Positions 41,759 through 50,002 of a stretch of DNA of 64,000 nucleotides are shown in pieces. The position numbers and the translations under genes are program-made. The stretch is taken from the NCBI GenBank assembly GCA_038746605.1, contig JBCDKM010000021.1:1-64000 (forward strand), in the 5' to 3' direction. The notes beneath the pieces were generated by a model. It saw nothing but the letters and a program-made list of their open reading frames with translations, had not been told where the DNA came from and did no database searches. How positions within the stretch are numbered: position 1 is the stretch's first letter; the number at the start of each line of letters is the position of its first letter. Source of the DNA: Rubricoccus sp038746605 (GTDB lineage Bacteria > Bacteroidota > Rhodothermia > Rhodothermales > Rubricoccaceae).

Positions 41759-43738
41759 ATGACGCCCGCCGTTCCTCTCGCCCTCGCCACCAGCGCCGCG
41801 CTGGCCGGCTGCACCACCGCCGCTCCTCCCGTGACCTCTCGCCTCCGCCTCCCGTACCGCGACGCCGGGCTCAGCGACCGCCAGGCTGCCGCGCACGCCC
41901 TCGACCGCCTCGCGTTCGGTCCCACACCGGGCGCCGTGGACCGCGTTCTCGCGATGGGTCTTGAGACGTGGATCGAGCAGCAGATCGCAGGCGATCTCCC
42001 GGACCCCGACCTCGACGCCCGGATCGAGGCACTCCCGGACTACCGGCAGTCACTGACGTGGCTCGCGCAGCACTACCGACGCTCCGGGGGCGTCTCGCGC
42101 GAGGCCATCGCGGCAGGCTACATCCCACCGGACGCAGAAAAGGGCTCGGACGCCTATCGCGAGGGCACCCAGCGCTACATGCGAGAGCGCGGCATCCAGA
42201 ACTTCCGCGAGTTGATCCCGGTCCTGCTCGATTCGAAGATCTACCCGGCCGTCTACGCCAAAAACCAGCTTCGCGAGGTGCTGGCGGACTTCTGGTTCAA
42301 CCACTTCAACGTGACCGCGCGCGGCGGCAACATCCAGTCCGCTCTCGTCTACGACCGCGACGCGATCCGACCAAACGTCCTCGCGCCGTTCCGGCAAATC
42401 CTCGGTACTGTCGCGCGGCACCCGGGGATGCTCCATTACCTGGACAACGAGCGTTCGAAAGCCGCCCCCGGTGCCCCGACGCCTCTCGGACCCGCAGGCG
42501 GGGGCGGAGGCATCAACGAGAACTACGGCCGCGAGCTGCTCGAACTCCACACCCTCGGCGTGGATGGCGGCTACACCCAGGCCGACGTAGAGGCTGTCGC
42601 GCGGGCCTTCACCGGCTGGACCGTCTGGCCGTACACCAACTACCGCCGCTCGCAGCGCTGGATGCGCGATCTCTCCGCGATGCCAGGCGCGCTTCAAGCT
42701 CAAGAGTTCACCTTCCGCCCGGACTGGCACGACGCGGGCGAGAAGATCATCCTCGGGCAGCGATTCCCCGCCGGACGCGGCATGGAAGACGGCGAGGACG
42801 TGCTCGATCTCGTCGCGGCGCACCCGAGCACCTCGCGCCACCTCGCGCGAAAGCTGGCAGTCAAGTTCGTCGCCGATGAGCCGAGCGATACCATCGTGGA
42901 GGATCTCGCGGAAGCCTTCCAGACATCCGGCGGAGACACCCGAGAGGTACTCCGGGCACTCGTGCAGCACCCGGCCTTCTGGGAGGCCGCCACCGGCGCT
43001 GACGGTCAGCCGAGCAAGGTCAAGACGCCCTTCGAGCTCGTCATCAGCGCCGTCCGGGCGACAGGCGGCGAGGTGCAACGCACCCGCACACTCGCGCGCG
43101 CGCTCGAAGAAATGGGCGAGCCGATCTACCACCGCGAGCCGCCGACCGGCTTCCCGGACCACGCCGCCGCGTGGATCAACCCCGGCCTTCTCCTCAACCG
43201 GATGAGCTTCGGCCTCCAACTCGCCACAGGTGGCTTGCGGGGCGTCCGCGTCCGCCTCGGCACGCTCACGGGAGGGCGCGAGCCCGAATCCGCCGCGGCT
43301 GCACTGGTCGCCTACGGCGATGTGCTACTTCCCGGCCGCGACCTCGGCCCCACCTCCGACGTCCTCGAAGAGATGGTGCTCGCGCAGAACGTGGCGCAGC
43401 GTGTCCAGTCCGCCGCTGAGCAAGCCGCACCCGACGGCCCCGGCTCTGGCGGAGAGAGCGACGGCTTCGACTTCGATGACGACGCGCCCGCGGAGATGGG
43501 CATGTCCTCGGACCGAGGCGCCAACCCGGAGCGCGCGGCGCGGCGCCAGCGTCGCGCCGAGCAGCAGGCCCGTCGAGCCGCCCGTGACGCCCGCGACGCC
43601 CGCGACGCCCGACGCAACGGCCGAGGCGGGCAGACTCGCCGCCAGACGAACGACGCGATGCCCGCGCCCTCCGATCAGGTCGACGCCGGGATCGTCGTCG
43701 GTGTCCTCCTCGGATCCCCCGCCTTCCAGCGCCAGTAG
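41759..43738 (+). CDS. DUF1800 domain protein
   Basis: A 659-residue exported protein. The N-terminus has a lipoprotein-like signal (LALATSAALAGCTTAAPP). HALDRLAFGPTPGAVDRVLA opens the DUF1800 domain; NYGRELLELHTLGVDGGYTQ, VARAFTGW and FNHFNVTARGG are its conserved segments. Near the C-terminus is a low-complexity Arg/Ala/Asp run with three RDA repeats (about 590-640). These proteins are regularly encoded next to a DUF1501 gene, as here, and are thought to act outside the cytoplasm; function is not established. GATCTTTCC lies immediately before the ATG. Confidence 0.9.
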   Translation: MTPAVPLALATSAALAGCTTAAPPVTSRLRLPYRDAGLSDRQAAAHALDRLAFGPTPGAVDRVLAMGLETWIEQQIAGDLPDPDLDARIEALPDYRQSLTWLAQHYRRSGGVSREAIAAGYIPPDAEKGSDAYREGTQRYMRERGIQNFRELIPVLLDSKIYPAVYAKNQLREVLADFWFNHFNVTARGGNIQSALVYDRDAIRPNVLAPFRQILGTVARHPGMLHYLDNERSKAAPGAPTPLGPAGGGGGINENYGRELLELHTLGVDGGYTQADVEAVARAFTGWTVWPYTNYRRSQRWMRDLSAMPGALQAQEFTFRPDWHDAGEKIILGQRFPAGRGMEDGEDVLDLVAAHPSTSRHLARKLAVKFVADEPSDTIVEDLAEAFQTSGGDTREVLRALVQHPAFWEAATGADGQPSKVKTPFELVISAVRATGGEVQRTRTLARALEEMGEPIYHREPPTGFPDHAAAWINPGLLLNRMSFGLQLATGGLRGVRVRLGTLTGGREPESAAAALVAYGDVLLPGRDLGPTSDVLEEMVLAQNVAQRVQSAAEQAAPDGPGSGGESDGFDFDDDAPAEMGMSSDRGANPERAARRQRRAEQQARRAARDARDARDARRNGRGGQTRRQTNDAMPAPSDQVDAGIVVGVLLGSPAFQRQ

Positions 43739-43749
43739 CGCTCCCTTCC

Positions 43750-45003
43750 ATGTTCAGCCGCCGCGCCTTCCTCAAGTCCTCCAGCCTCGCGCTCGCCGCG
43801 GCGGGCGTCGGGGGCGTTCCGACGTTCCTCGCGAGGGCTGCGCAGGCCGCCCCAGCGCTCGGCCCGCACGCCCGGCGCAAGACGCTCGTCTGTGTGTTCC
43901 AGCGCGGTGCGATGGACGGCCTCGCTGCCATCCAACCCCTGGACGACCCGTTCCTCCAGCGTCTCCGCCCGCGCCTCGCGTCCCCCCGTCGCGGCGACGA
44001 CGCGCTGATCGACATCGGGCAAGACTTCGGGATGCACCCGGCGCTCTCTCCACTGGCCGATCTCTACCGCGAGGGCCAGATGGGCATCGTGCACGGCGTC
44101 GGATCGCCGGTGGTGACGCGGAGCCACTTCGACGCGCAGGACTTCATGGAGACCGGCATGCGCGATGAGCGCCGGACGCGCTCCGGCTGGCTCAACCGCG
44201 CGAGCGGGATGCTCGGCCACGAGGCGCCTGTGACGCCGTTCCGGGCCGTCGCCATCACGCCCGCACTTCCCGTTGCTCTGCAAGGCGATGCGCCGGCTCT
44301 CGCTATCGCGAAGCTAGACGATTTCGGAGTCGTCTCCCCGGGCATGGCGGGGCTGGATGCCGCCGGGCAGGGACTGGAGGCGCTCTATGCACAGACCGCC
44401 CGCGACGTGCTCGGTGACGCCAGCCGCCAGGGCTTCGAAGCCGTCCGCTTGTTGGAAGACGCCCGGCTCAACAAGCTGGAGCCCTCGTCGGTCGAGTACC
44501 CACGCAGTCCGCTCGGACGGAGCCTGAGCCAGATCGCGCAACTCGTCAAGTCCGATGTCGGGCTGGAGATCGCGTTTGCGGAGAGCGGCGGCTGGGACAC
44601 GCATGCGCAGCAGGGGTCCACGGGCGGCGCCTTCGCGCGACGCGTGGGCGACCTCGCGGGCTCCCTCGCGGCCTTCTGGGAAGACCTCGGCACCCACCGC
44701 GATGACGTGGTGCTGATGACGATGACGGAGTTCGGCCGGACGGTCGCGCAGAACGGATCCGGCGGGACCGACCACGGGCGCGGCTCTTGCCTCTTCGTCC
44801 TCGGCAACGACGTGAAGGGCGCGACGGTCCACGGCACCATCCCGACGCTCGACCCGGACGCCCTCGAAGACGGACGCGATCTTCCCGTCACGACCGACTT
44901 CCGCGATGTGTTCGCGGGCCTCGCGGGCCAGCACCTCGGCATCGCGGATCCGCGCAGCCTTTTCCCCGGCTGGACCGGCGACCCGATGTCACTGCTCGCG
45001 TAG
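43750..45003 (+). CDS. DUF1501 domain protein with Tat signal
   Basis: A 417-residue exported protein. MFSRRAFLKSSSLALAAAGV carries the twin-arginine motif SRRAFLK. The body has an alkaline-phosphatase/sulfatase-like fold by family knowledge: VFQRGAMDGLAAIQP, IGQDFGMHPALSPLADLYRE, MTEFGRTVAQNGSGGTDHGR and a final SLFPGWTGD. It follows the DUF1800 gene by 11 bp and is almost certainly co-transcribed. Biochemical role unknown. A heptamer array begins right after the stop. Confidence 0.92.
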   Translation: MFSRRAFLKSSSLALAAAGVGGVPTFLARAAQAAPALGPHARRKTLVCVFQRGAMDGLAAIQPLDDPFLQRLRPRLASPRRGDDALIDIGQDFGMHPALSPLADLYREGQMGIVHGVGSPVVTRSHFDAQDFMETGMRDERRTRSGWLNRASGMLGHEAPVTPFRAVAITPALPVALQGDAPALAIAKLDDFGVVSPGMAGLDAAGQGLEALYAQTARDVLGDASRQGFEAVRLLEDARLNKLEPSSVEYPRSPLGRSLSQIAQLVKSDVGLEIAFAESGGWDTHAQQGSTGGAFARRVGDLAGSLAAFWEDLGTHRDDVVLMTMTEFGRTVAQNGSGGTDHGRGSCLFVLGNDVKGATVHGTIPTLDPDALEDGRDLPVTTDFRDVFAGLAGQHLGIADPRSLFPGWTGDPMSLLA

Positions 45004-45004
45004 A

Positions 45005-45053
45005 GTTCGGGGTTCGGGGTTCGGGGTTCGGGGTTCGGGGTTCGGGGTTCGGG
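45005..45053. repeat. Tandem (GTTCGGG)7 heptamer array
   Basis: Seven perfect copies of GTTCGGG occupy 45005-45053, directly after the DUF1501 stop. The remainder of the 237-bp gap to pruA holds one palindrome half-site (near 45138) and GGTATCTTCCC about 40 bp before the pruA ATG, a candidate -10 region. Confidence 0.95.
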
Positions 45054-45240
45054 AAGCAAACCGACTTCCTCGACCGCCGCCCCTCCTCTCAACTGGACGC
45101 GTTCGGCCGCCTCCACCTCGGCGACTGGTTCGAGGGAGTCACCGAGGCGGGCGGGGTGGTGGCGAACAGGAGGTTCACGAGGGCGGAGGAGCGCGCCGGG
45201 TATCTTCCCGAAAGCCCTTCCGGTTCAGCCTCTCACCCCG

Positions 45241-46872
45241 ATGAACAACGGCATCGCGCGTCCGCCCCATCCCGTCAACGAGCCCGTCCGCTCCTACGCC
45301 CCCGGCTCTCCCGAGCGCGCCTCGCTGAAGGCTGAACTGGCCCGGATGGGCAGTGAACACAAGGAGATCCACCCCGTCGTGAACGGCGAGCGAGTGGAGA
45401 CGGGCCGGGCCGTGGAGGTCGTGGAGCCGCACAACCACGGGCACGTCCTCGCGACGGTGCACAACGCGCGGACCGAGGACGTGGAGCACGCCATCCAGTC
45501 CGCCCTGGACGCCCGCCACGATTGGTCTCGGATGCTCTGGACCGACCGTGCTGCCGTGCTCCTCAAGGCCGCTGAACTCCTCGCGGGACCGTACCGCGAC
45601 CGGATGAACGCGGCCACGATGCTCGGCCAGTCCAAGAACGCCTACCAGGCGGAGATCGACTCGGCGTGCGAAATGATCGACTTCTTCCGGTACAACGTGC
45701 ACTTCCTGCGCGACCTCCTGGAGGACCAGCCGATGAGCCTCTCCTCCACCTGGAACCGGACAGAGTACCGTGCGCTGGAGGGCTTCGTCTTCGCCGTGAC
45801 GCCGTTCAACTTCAGCGCCATCGCAGCCAACCTGCCCACCGCGCCCGCACTGATGGGCAACACGGTCGTGTGGAAGCCTGCCCCGACGCAGATGCTCGCG
45901 GCGGGCGTCATCATGGAGTTGCTCGAAGAGGCCGGGATGCCGCCGGGCGTCATCAACATGCTTCCCGGCGAGGGTCCCGACGTGGGCGACCCGGTCCTCG
46001 CGAGCGAGCACCTCGCGGGCCTGCATTTCACCGGCTCCACGGGGACGTTCAACCACCTCTGGAGCAGCATCGGCAACAACCTGGGCCACTACCGTACGTA
46101 CCCGCGCATCGTCGGCGAGACGGGCGGCAAGGACTTCATCGTGGCGCACGAGAGCGCCGACCCGATTGCGGTCGCGACGGCCATCGTGCGGGGCGCGTTC
46201 GAATACCAGGGTCAGAAATGCTCCGCCGCGAGCCGGGTGTACATCCCCGAGAGCCTGTGGCCCGCCGTCAAGGAGGAACTGCTCTCCCAGATGAGCGAGA
46301 TCACCGTCGGGCCGGTGCAGGACTTTTCCAACTTCGTCAACGCCGTCATCGACGACCGGGCCTTCGCGAAGATCACCGGCTACATCGACCGCGCTACCGA
46401 GGCGGACGGTGTGGAGGTCCTCGCGGGCGGCACCTACTTCGATGAAACCGGCTACTTCGTGGATCCGACCGTGTTGGTAGCGGACGACCCGCGCTACGAG
46501 ACGATGGAGGAAGAGATCTTCGGTCCGGTCGCCTCGGTGTACGTCGGGAGCGAGTCGTTCGAGGACATGCTCGCGCTCGTGGACGCCACCAGCCCGTACG
46601 CGCTGACCGGCGCCGTCTTCGCACAGGACCGCCGCGCCCTCGCCCTCGCGACGGACCGGCTGGCGGACGCCGCGGGCAACTTCTACCTCAACGACAAGCC
46701 GACGGGCGCGGTCGTGGGGCAGCAGCCGTTCGGGGGCGCGCGAGGCTCCGGGACGAACGACAAGGCGGGCTCGCAGCTCAATCTCCTCCGCTGGACCAGC
46801 CTCCGCAGCATCAAGGAGACGTTCGTCCCGCCGCATCACTTCGGCTACCCGTTCCTCGGCGCCGACGAGTAG
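45241..46872 (+). CDS. pruA: L-glutamate gamma-semialdehyde (P5C) dehydrogenase
   Basis: A 543-residue aldehyde dehydrogenase of the stand-alone P5C type. TPFNFSAIAANLPTAPALMG is the NAD/substrate segment, GETGGKDFIVAHESAD carries the general-base Glu, GQKCSAASRVYIP the catalytic Cys. Length and the closing QLNLLRWTSLRSIKETFVPP match the eukaryote-like PruA1 family. It oxidises glutamate semialdehyde to glutamate in proline and arginine breakdown. No proline dehydrogenase lies beside it. Confidence 0.97.
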   Translation: MNNGIARPPHPVNEPVRSYAPGSPERASLKAELARMGSEHKEIHPVVNGERVETGRAVEVVEPHNHGHVLATVHNARTEDVEHAIQSALDARHDWSRMLWTDRAAVLLKAAELLAGPYRDRMNAATMLGQSKNAYQAEIDSACEMIDFFRYNVHFLRDLLEDQPMSLSSTWNRTEYRALEGFVFAVTPFNFSAIAANLPTAPALMGNTVVWKPAPTQMLAAGVIMELLEEAGMPPGVINMLPGEGPDVGDPVLASEHLAGLHFTGSTGTFNHLWSSIGNNLGHYRTYPRIVGETGGKDFIVAHESADPIAVATAIVRGAFEYQGQKCSAASRVYIPESLWPAVKEELLSQMSEITVGPVQDFSNFVNAVIDDRAFAKITGYIDRATEADGVEVLAGGTYFDETGYFVDPTVLVADDPRYETMEEEIFGPVASVYVGSESFEDMLALVDATSPYALTGAVFAQDRRALALATDRLADAAGNFYLNDKPTGAVVGQQPFGGARGSGTNDKAGSQLNLLRWTSLRSIKETFVPPHHFGYPFLGADE

Positions 46873-46882
46873 CGCCCGCCTC

Positions 46883-46918
46883 CCCGCCTCGGTGGCTCCA
46901 CGGGCTTGCCGAGGCGGG
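46883..46918. repeat. Spaced palindrome copy after pruA
   Basis: CCCGCCTCGG (46883-46892) pairs with CCGAGGCGGG (46909-46918), 10-bp arms with a 16-nt loop, 10 bp after the pruA stop. It can act as a transcript-end hairpin and belongs to the dispersed family. Confidence 0.65.
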
Positions 46919-46935
46919 CACGCCTGCCCTCGCGC

Positions 46936-47406
46936 ATGACCTTCCGAAGCGTCCACCACCCCGGCTCCGCCTCGCGGACGCTCATCGCGGCGAAGGCGCA
47001 GTCCGGCCCGGTTGCATTCGGGCTGCTGTGCGTGATGATCGTCGCGCTGGCGGCGGCATTGCAAGGCTACCCGGTGCTTCGGCCACTGCTGTTCATCGTG
47101 CCCGGCGTGTACGCGATGGCGGCTGCCATCGGGATGTACGTGGTGCAGCGGCGTCCGGCCGAGGTGATCGTCGCGGGATCGAAGGGCACGGTCCGATCCG
47201 TGTGGGACGCTGCGGGTCCGGGTCCCGCGATCCTCGTGGGCGTTCACTCCGCGATGCCTCGGCGCGAGGGGCTCGTGGTCGGCATCGGCGACGAGGTGGT
47301 GACGCTCCGTCCCGAGGACTGGCCCCAGTTGGAGGACATCCATCGGCGCTTGGCGGACGCAGCCCGGCTGGCCGATCTTGAACGCAGCTCCGTCTCGTTC
47401 ACGTGA
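46936..47406 (+). CDS. Small two-helix membrane protein
   Basis: A 156-residue protein of unknown function. Two adjacent membrane helices (FGLLCVMIVALAAALQGY and LLFIVPGVYAMAAAIGMYVV) are followed by a soluble C-terminal domain of about 85 residues. ATG 46936 is chosen over 46906 because the latter lies on the palindrome stem. Its TGA overlaps the GTG of the zinc-ribbon gene, so the two are coupled. Confidence 0.65.
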   Translation: MTFRSVHHPGSASRTLIAAKAQSGPVAFGLLCVMIVALAAALQGYPVLRPLLFIVPGVYAMAAAIGMYVVQRRPAEVIVAGSKGTVRSVWDAAGPGPAILVGVHSAMPRREGLVVGIGDEVVTLRPEDWPQLEDIHRRLADAARLADLERSSVSFT

Positions 47407-47621
47407 ACCCGCTCTCCCGCCCCGCCGACACCGCCACCCTCCGCCTCGACTTCCCCGAGGACGGACCCGAGGCGGACGTACCGGAACCCGTCGTGAAGCC
47501 GGAGCCAGCGGGTGATCCGTGGGACTTCTGCCCCAACTGCGGCTCGCGGCTGCACAACGAGCGGTGCAAGCGCAGATGTCCGAGGTGCCACTACTTCATG
47601 TCCTGCAGCGACTTCGACTGA
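47403..47621 (+). CDS. Short zinc-ribbon protein
   Basis: A 72-residue protein starting at GTG 47403. An acidic, Pro-rich first half is followed by FCPNCGSRLHNERCKRRCPR and CHYFMSCSDFD, a C-x2-C ... C-x2-C zinc ribbon with two extra Cys. Coupled by GTGA to the membrane protein upstream. No specific role is known. Confidence 0.75.
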   Translation: MNPLSRPADTATLRLDFPEDGPEADVPEPVVKPEPAGDPWDFCPNCGSRLHNERCKRRCPRCHYFMSCSDFD

Positions 47622-47683
47622 GCGTGGCGGGATTGGGACGCGAAGTGCGAAGGAGAGACTGAACCCTCTTCCTACCTCGCACG

Positions 47684-48415
47684 ATGCGCGCCTTCCCCCT
47701 CCTTCTCGTCGGACTTCTCATCGGTTGCGGCTCTGAGACCTCGGACCCCGGCTCCGACTCCTCGTCCGACACGGCCTCCGCCTCAGTCAGCGTCCCGGCC
47801 GACCTCGACGACCGTCCGTGTGACCTTCTCCCGCTAGAGGACGCTGCGTCCATCCTCGGCGTGGAGGCCGGGGCCATCGAGCAGATGGACATCGTGGGCA
47901 CGTGCACCTACAGCGCCGAGGCGGGCGACTTCGCCGACCTCTCGGTCACGGTCAACACGGTCGAGGTGTACGAGACGCCGGAGGAGGCCGCCGAGTCCTT
48001 CACGCTGAGCTACCGCGAGATCACGGCCGAGGAAGCCGCACAGGCGGCGGAGGCCATCGGTCGCCAGATCGATCAGCAGGAGGCTGATGGCGAGATCACC
48101 GCCGGTCAGGCGGACGATGCGGATGCGCTCGGCGGTCTCGTCTCAGGGCTCGCGGCGCAGACAGAGTACGAGTCCATCGAGGGCATCGGGGAGCGCGCGA
48201 TGTACGACGGGACGGAGTACCAGTTTGGCTCGCACCGCACCGTGGAGTCCACGCTGTACGTGCAGAGCGGCAACCTCGTCTTCGGTGTCAACGCGAACCT
48301 GTTCCAGCCGACGAGTGCGGAGGAGTCCATGGCAGGCCCGGATGAGGCCGCGATAGCTCGCAACCGCGAGGCGAGCATCGAGTCAGCACGAGCGATTCTC
48401 GCGAACGTGCAGTAG
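47684..48415 (+). CDS. Lipoprotein, DUF3558-like
   Basis: A 243-residue lipoprotein: MRAFPLLLVGLLIGCGSETS has a lipobox with Cys 15. A Ser/Asp/Ala tether precedes a domain that opens with DDRPCDLLPLEDAASILGV and a second Cys in GTCTYSAEAG, as in DUF3558-like proteins with a disulfide. The domain is acidic. Function unknown; a monocistronic unit. Confidence 0.75.
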   Translation: MRAFPLLLVGLLIGCGSETSDPGSDSSSDTASASVSVPADLDDRPCDLLPLEDAASILGVEAGAIEQMDIVGTCTYSAEAGDFADLSVTVNTVEVYETPEEAAESFTLSYREITAEEAAQAAEAIGRQIDQQEADGEITAGQADDADALGGLVSGLAAQTEYESIEGIGERAMYDGTEYQFGSHRTVESTLYVQSGNLVFGVNANLFQPTSAEESMAGPDEAAIARNREASIESARAILANVQ

Positions 48416-48529
48416 CAGCCAATAGCTACCCACTCGCGATACCGGTGGTGACGTTCCGGCGAGCGGCAAAAGTTGGCGGCGGCTGGGCGTGCAAAGCGTC
48501 GAACAGTGCCGTCGCCGTGCCGCAGCGGG

Positions 48530-49129
48530 CTATATGGGGCGGTACGAGCCGTACCGGCGTTTGTACTTCAGCAATCGCCTCCTGCCGATCCAAATCAGCA
48601 GCAGGCCGAGGGGGCCGAGGCTCAGTATCACCGTGGTCGAGACCGGAGTGGCAAAGTAGCCCGGTAGCAGACTGGCGTTGGACGGGTCGGAGCGCGAGTA
48701 AAACACTTCGTGCTTGAACCCCGGCTCAAACTCAGCGCACTCACGCTCCGCGATGGACTGCGATCCGCTCGAGATCGTCACGGTTACAGTCCGCCCTATC
48801 CCTCCCGCGCGGTAACGCGCGCGCACTTCGCAACGGTAGGTAACCCTCGTACGACTGATTCCCGACACCCTACGGTTTACCTCTGCGTTGACCACGGTCG
48901 CTTGTGACGTGACCACATCGGAGGGGCGGGAGTAGGCGGCTTCGAGCTTGCTCGGCGGGAGCGCGTGGACGAGCGCGAAGAGAATGAACACGCACCCCCA
49001 GACGATGTGCCATGTGCCCGATGGTGCCTGTCTCGTCTTGCTGCTCACGGGCTCGAACTGAGAGAAGCCATTACACAAGCACTTGGAGGCCCAGAGGTTC
49101 ACCACAAACAGAAGGACCGCAGCAAACAT
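48530..49129 (-). CDS. DUF3592-like membrane protein
   Basis: A 199-residue membrane protein. Hydrophobic segments lie at residues 1-15 (MFAAVLLFVVNLW), 42-58 (HIVWGCVFILFALVHAL) and 165-186 (TTVILSLGPLGLLLIWIG). The extracytoplasmic part (VTYRCEVRARYRAGGIGRTV, EVFYSRSDPSNASLL) has the DUF3592 pattern. The first ten codons lie inside a 112-bp direct repeat, where the ATG overlaps TATGTTTG, a perfect Bacteroidota -7 box; a start further downstream is therefore possible. GC is visibly lower than in flanking genes. Confidence 0.6.
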   Translation of the reverse strand: MFAAVLLFVVNLWASKCLCNGFSQFEPVSSKTRQAPSGTWHIVWGCVFILFALVHALPPSKLEAAYSRPSDVVTSQATVVNAEVNRRVSGISRTRVTYRCEVRARYRAGGIGRTVTVTISSGSQSIAERECAEFEPGFKHEVFYSRSDPSNASLLPGYFATPVSTTVILSLGPLGLLLIWIGRRRLLKYKRRYGSYRPI

Positions 49130-49210
49130 AGTGACCCGTCACTCCAGACGCCCCGCCTCGGCAGGCCCTCGGACCCACCGAGGCGGACGGACTCACCCAC
49201 CGCGCAGCGT
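49099..49210. repeat. 112-bp direct repeat, copy 1
   Basis: This copy matches 49855-49966 with nine mismatches and no gaps (about 92 percent). It contains an imperfect palindrome built on CCGCCTCGG/CCGAGGCGG and, on the minus strand, TATGTTTG. It covers the 5' end and upstream region of the DUF3592-like gene. Confidence 0.95.
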
Positions 49211-49304
49211 CCGGCTGTAGGACGAGTGGAGCTTCCACTTACCAGAGTTCAGAGACCGAACGGTGGGAAGTCGGCAAAGCCTATCGTCGGCGTGCAGCCA
49301 CGGG

Positions 49305-49820
49305 TCATACGTCTTCCGCCCCTGACGGGCGGGAGCCTTTCGAGCGCCGACGAATCGTATCAATCCCGTCCCAGACAATGAGCGTGAGCATGATGAGTCC
49401 CAGTATTGGAGCCGCCCAATAGAAGGAGTCGGCCGCTTGCGCTTTGAGGTGAAAGGCGAACATCGCTGGAACACATAGAGCTATTTGGTAGAGCACGCGC
49501 TTCCAGTACGGCATCGCCTGGATGCGCAGAAAGCGCCTCTCTAACGCCTCTCTCTCCTCGCGTCGCCGCCGCTGCCTTCTCGTTTCGGGCTTTACAGAAG
49601 GCACTTCCTCTGGTGACGAAACAGTCGCGACCGCTCGCATCGCGTCTTGCCGTCGTTGCGTCGCACGGTCTTCGACATACCACACATCACCGTCCTGCAC
49701 ACCATCCAGGAGTCCCCGGCGGATGCGAGACACCACGGCACTCTCCGGGATACCTCGCTGCTCGGCGTAGGCTGCAGCCGGGATTGGACGCTGCAAATCA
49801 GAAAGAGACTCGCGCTGCAT
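49305..49820 (-). CDS. Orphan membrane-anchored protein
   Basis: A 171-residue protein. Residues 10-45 (PAAAYAEQRGIPESAVVSRI) look like a small helix-turn-helix or excisionase-like segment, then a basic coiled-coil stretch (RRQRRRREEREALERRFLRI) and two C-terminal helices (VLYQIALCVPAMFAFHL, WAAPILGLIMLTLIVWDG). No family is recognised. It lies downstream of repeat copy 2, whose TATGTTTA box is about 60 nt before the ATG. Base composition is lower in GC than the neighbourhood (52 percent in the sample line 49441-49500). Confidence 0.55.
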   Translation of the reverse strand: MQRESLSDLQRPIPAAAYAEQRGIPESAVVSRIRRGLLDGVQDGDVWYVEDRATQRRQDAMRAVATVSSPEEVPSVKPETRRQRRRREEREALERRFLRIQAMPYWKRVLYQIALCVPAMFAFHLKAQAADSFYWAAPILGLIMLTLIVWDGIDTIRRRSKGSRPSGAEDV

Positions 49821-49854
49821 GGAGACGTACTACGAGTACAGGTGACAAGGAAAC

Positions 49855-49966
49855 TCACCACAAACAGAAAGACCGCAGTAAACATAGTGATCCACCGCTC
49901 CAGGCGCCACGCCTCGGCAGGCCCACGGACCCACCGAGGCGGACGGACTCACCCACCGCGCAGCGT
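49855..49966. repeat. 112-bp direct repeat, copy 2
   Basis: This is the second copy (see 49099-49210). On the minus strand it leads into the gene at 49305-49820, as copy 1 leads into the gene at 48530-49129. It is followed by GTTAGAC (49965-49971). The rest of the 182-bp gap to the tatD stop shows nothing else. Confidence 0.95.
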
Positions 49967-50002
49967 TAGACGGGGGGATGAGCAGGCGTCCCCCTTGGAT
50001 AC

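Noticed and set aside
45005..45053. CRISPR array
   Set aside because: The repeats are 7 bp, directly adjacent and without spacers, and there are no cas genes in the window.
49592..49885. A 97-codon minus-strand frame beginning MFTAVFLFVV in repeat copy 2
   Set aside because: Its start comes from the repeat and the frame then runs antiparallel in a different phase through the better-supported gene at 49305-49820. The later sequence is Ser/Cys/Arg-rich noise.
49855..49971. A canonical integron attC site at the second 112-bp repeat (GTTAGAC core)
   Set aside because: Only one core matches; no RYYYAAC partner was found at the other end of either copy, and copy 1 has GTCCGGC at the equivalent place. 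Kept only as a hypothesis in the repeat finding.
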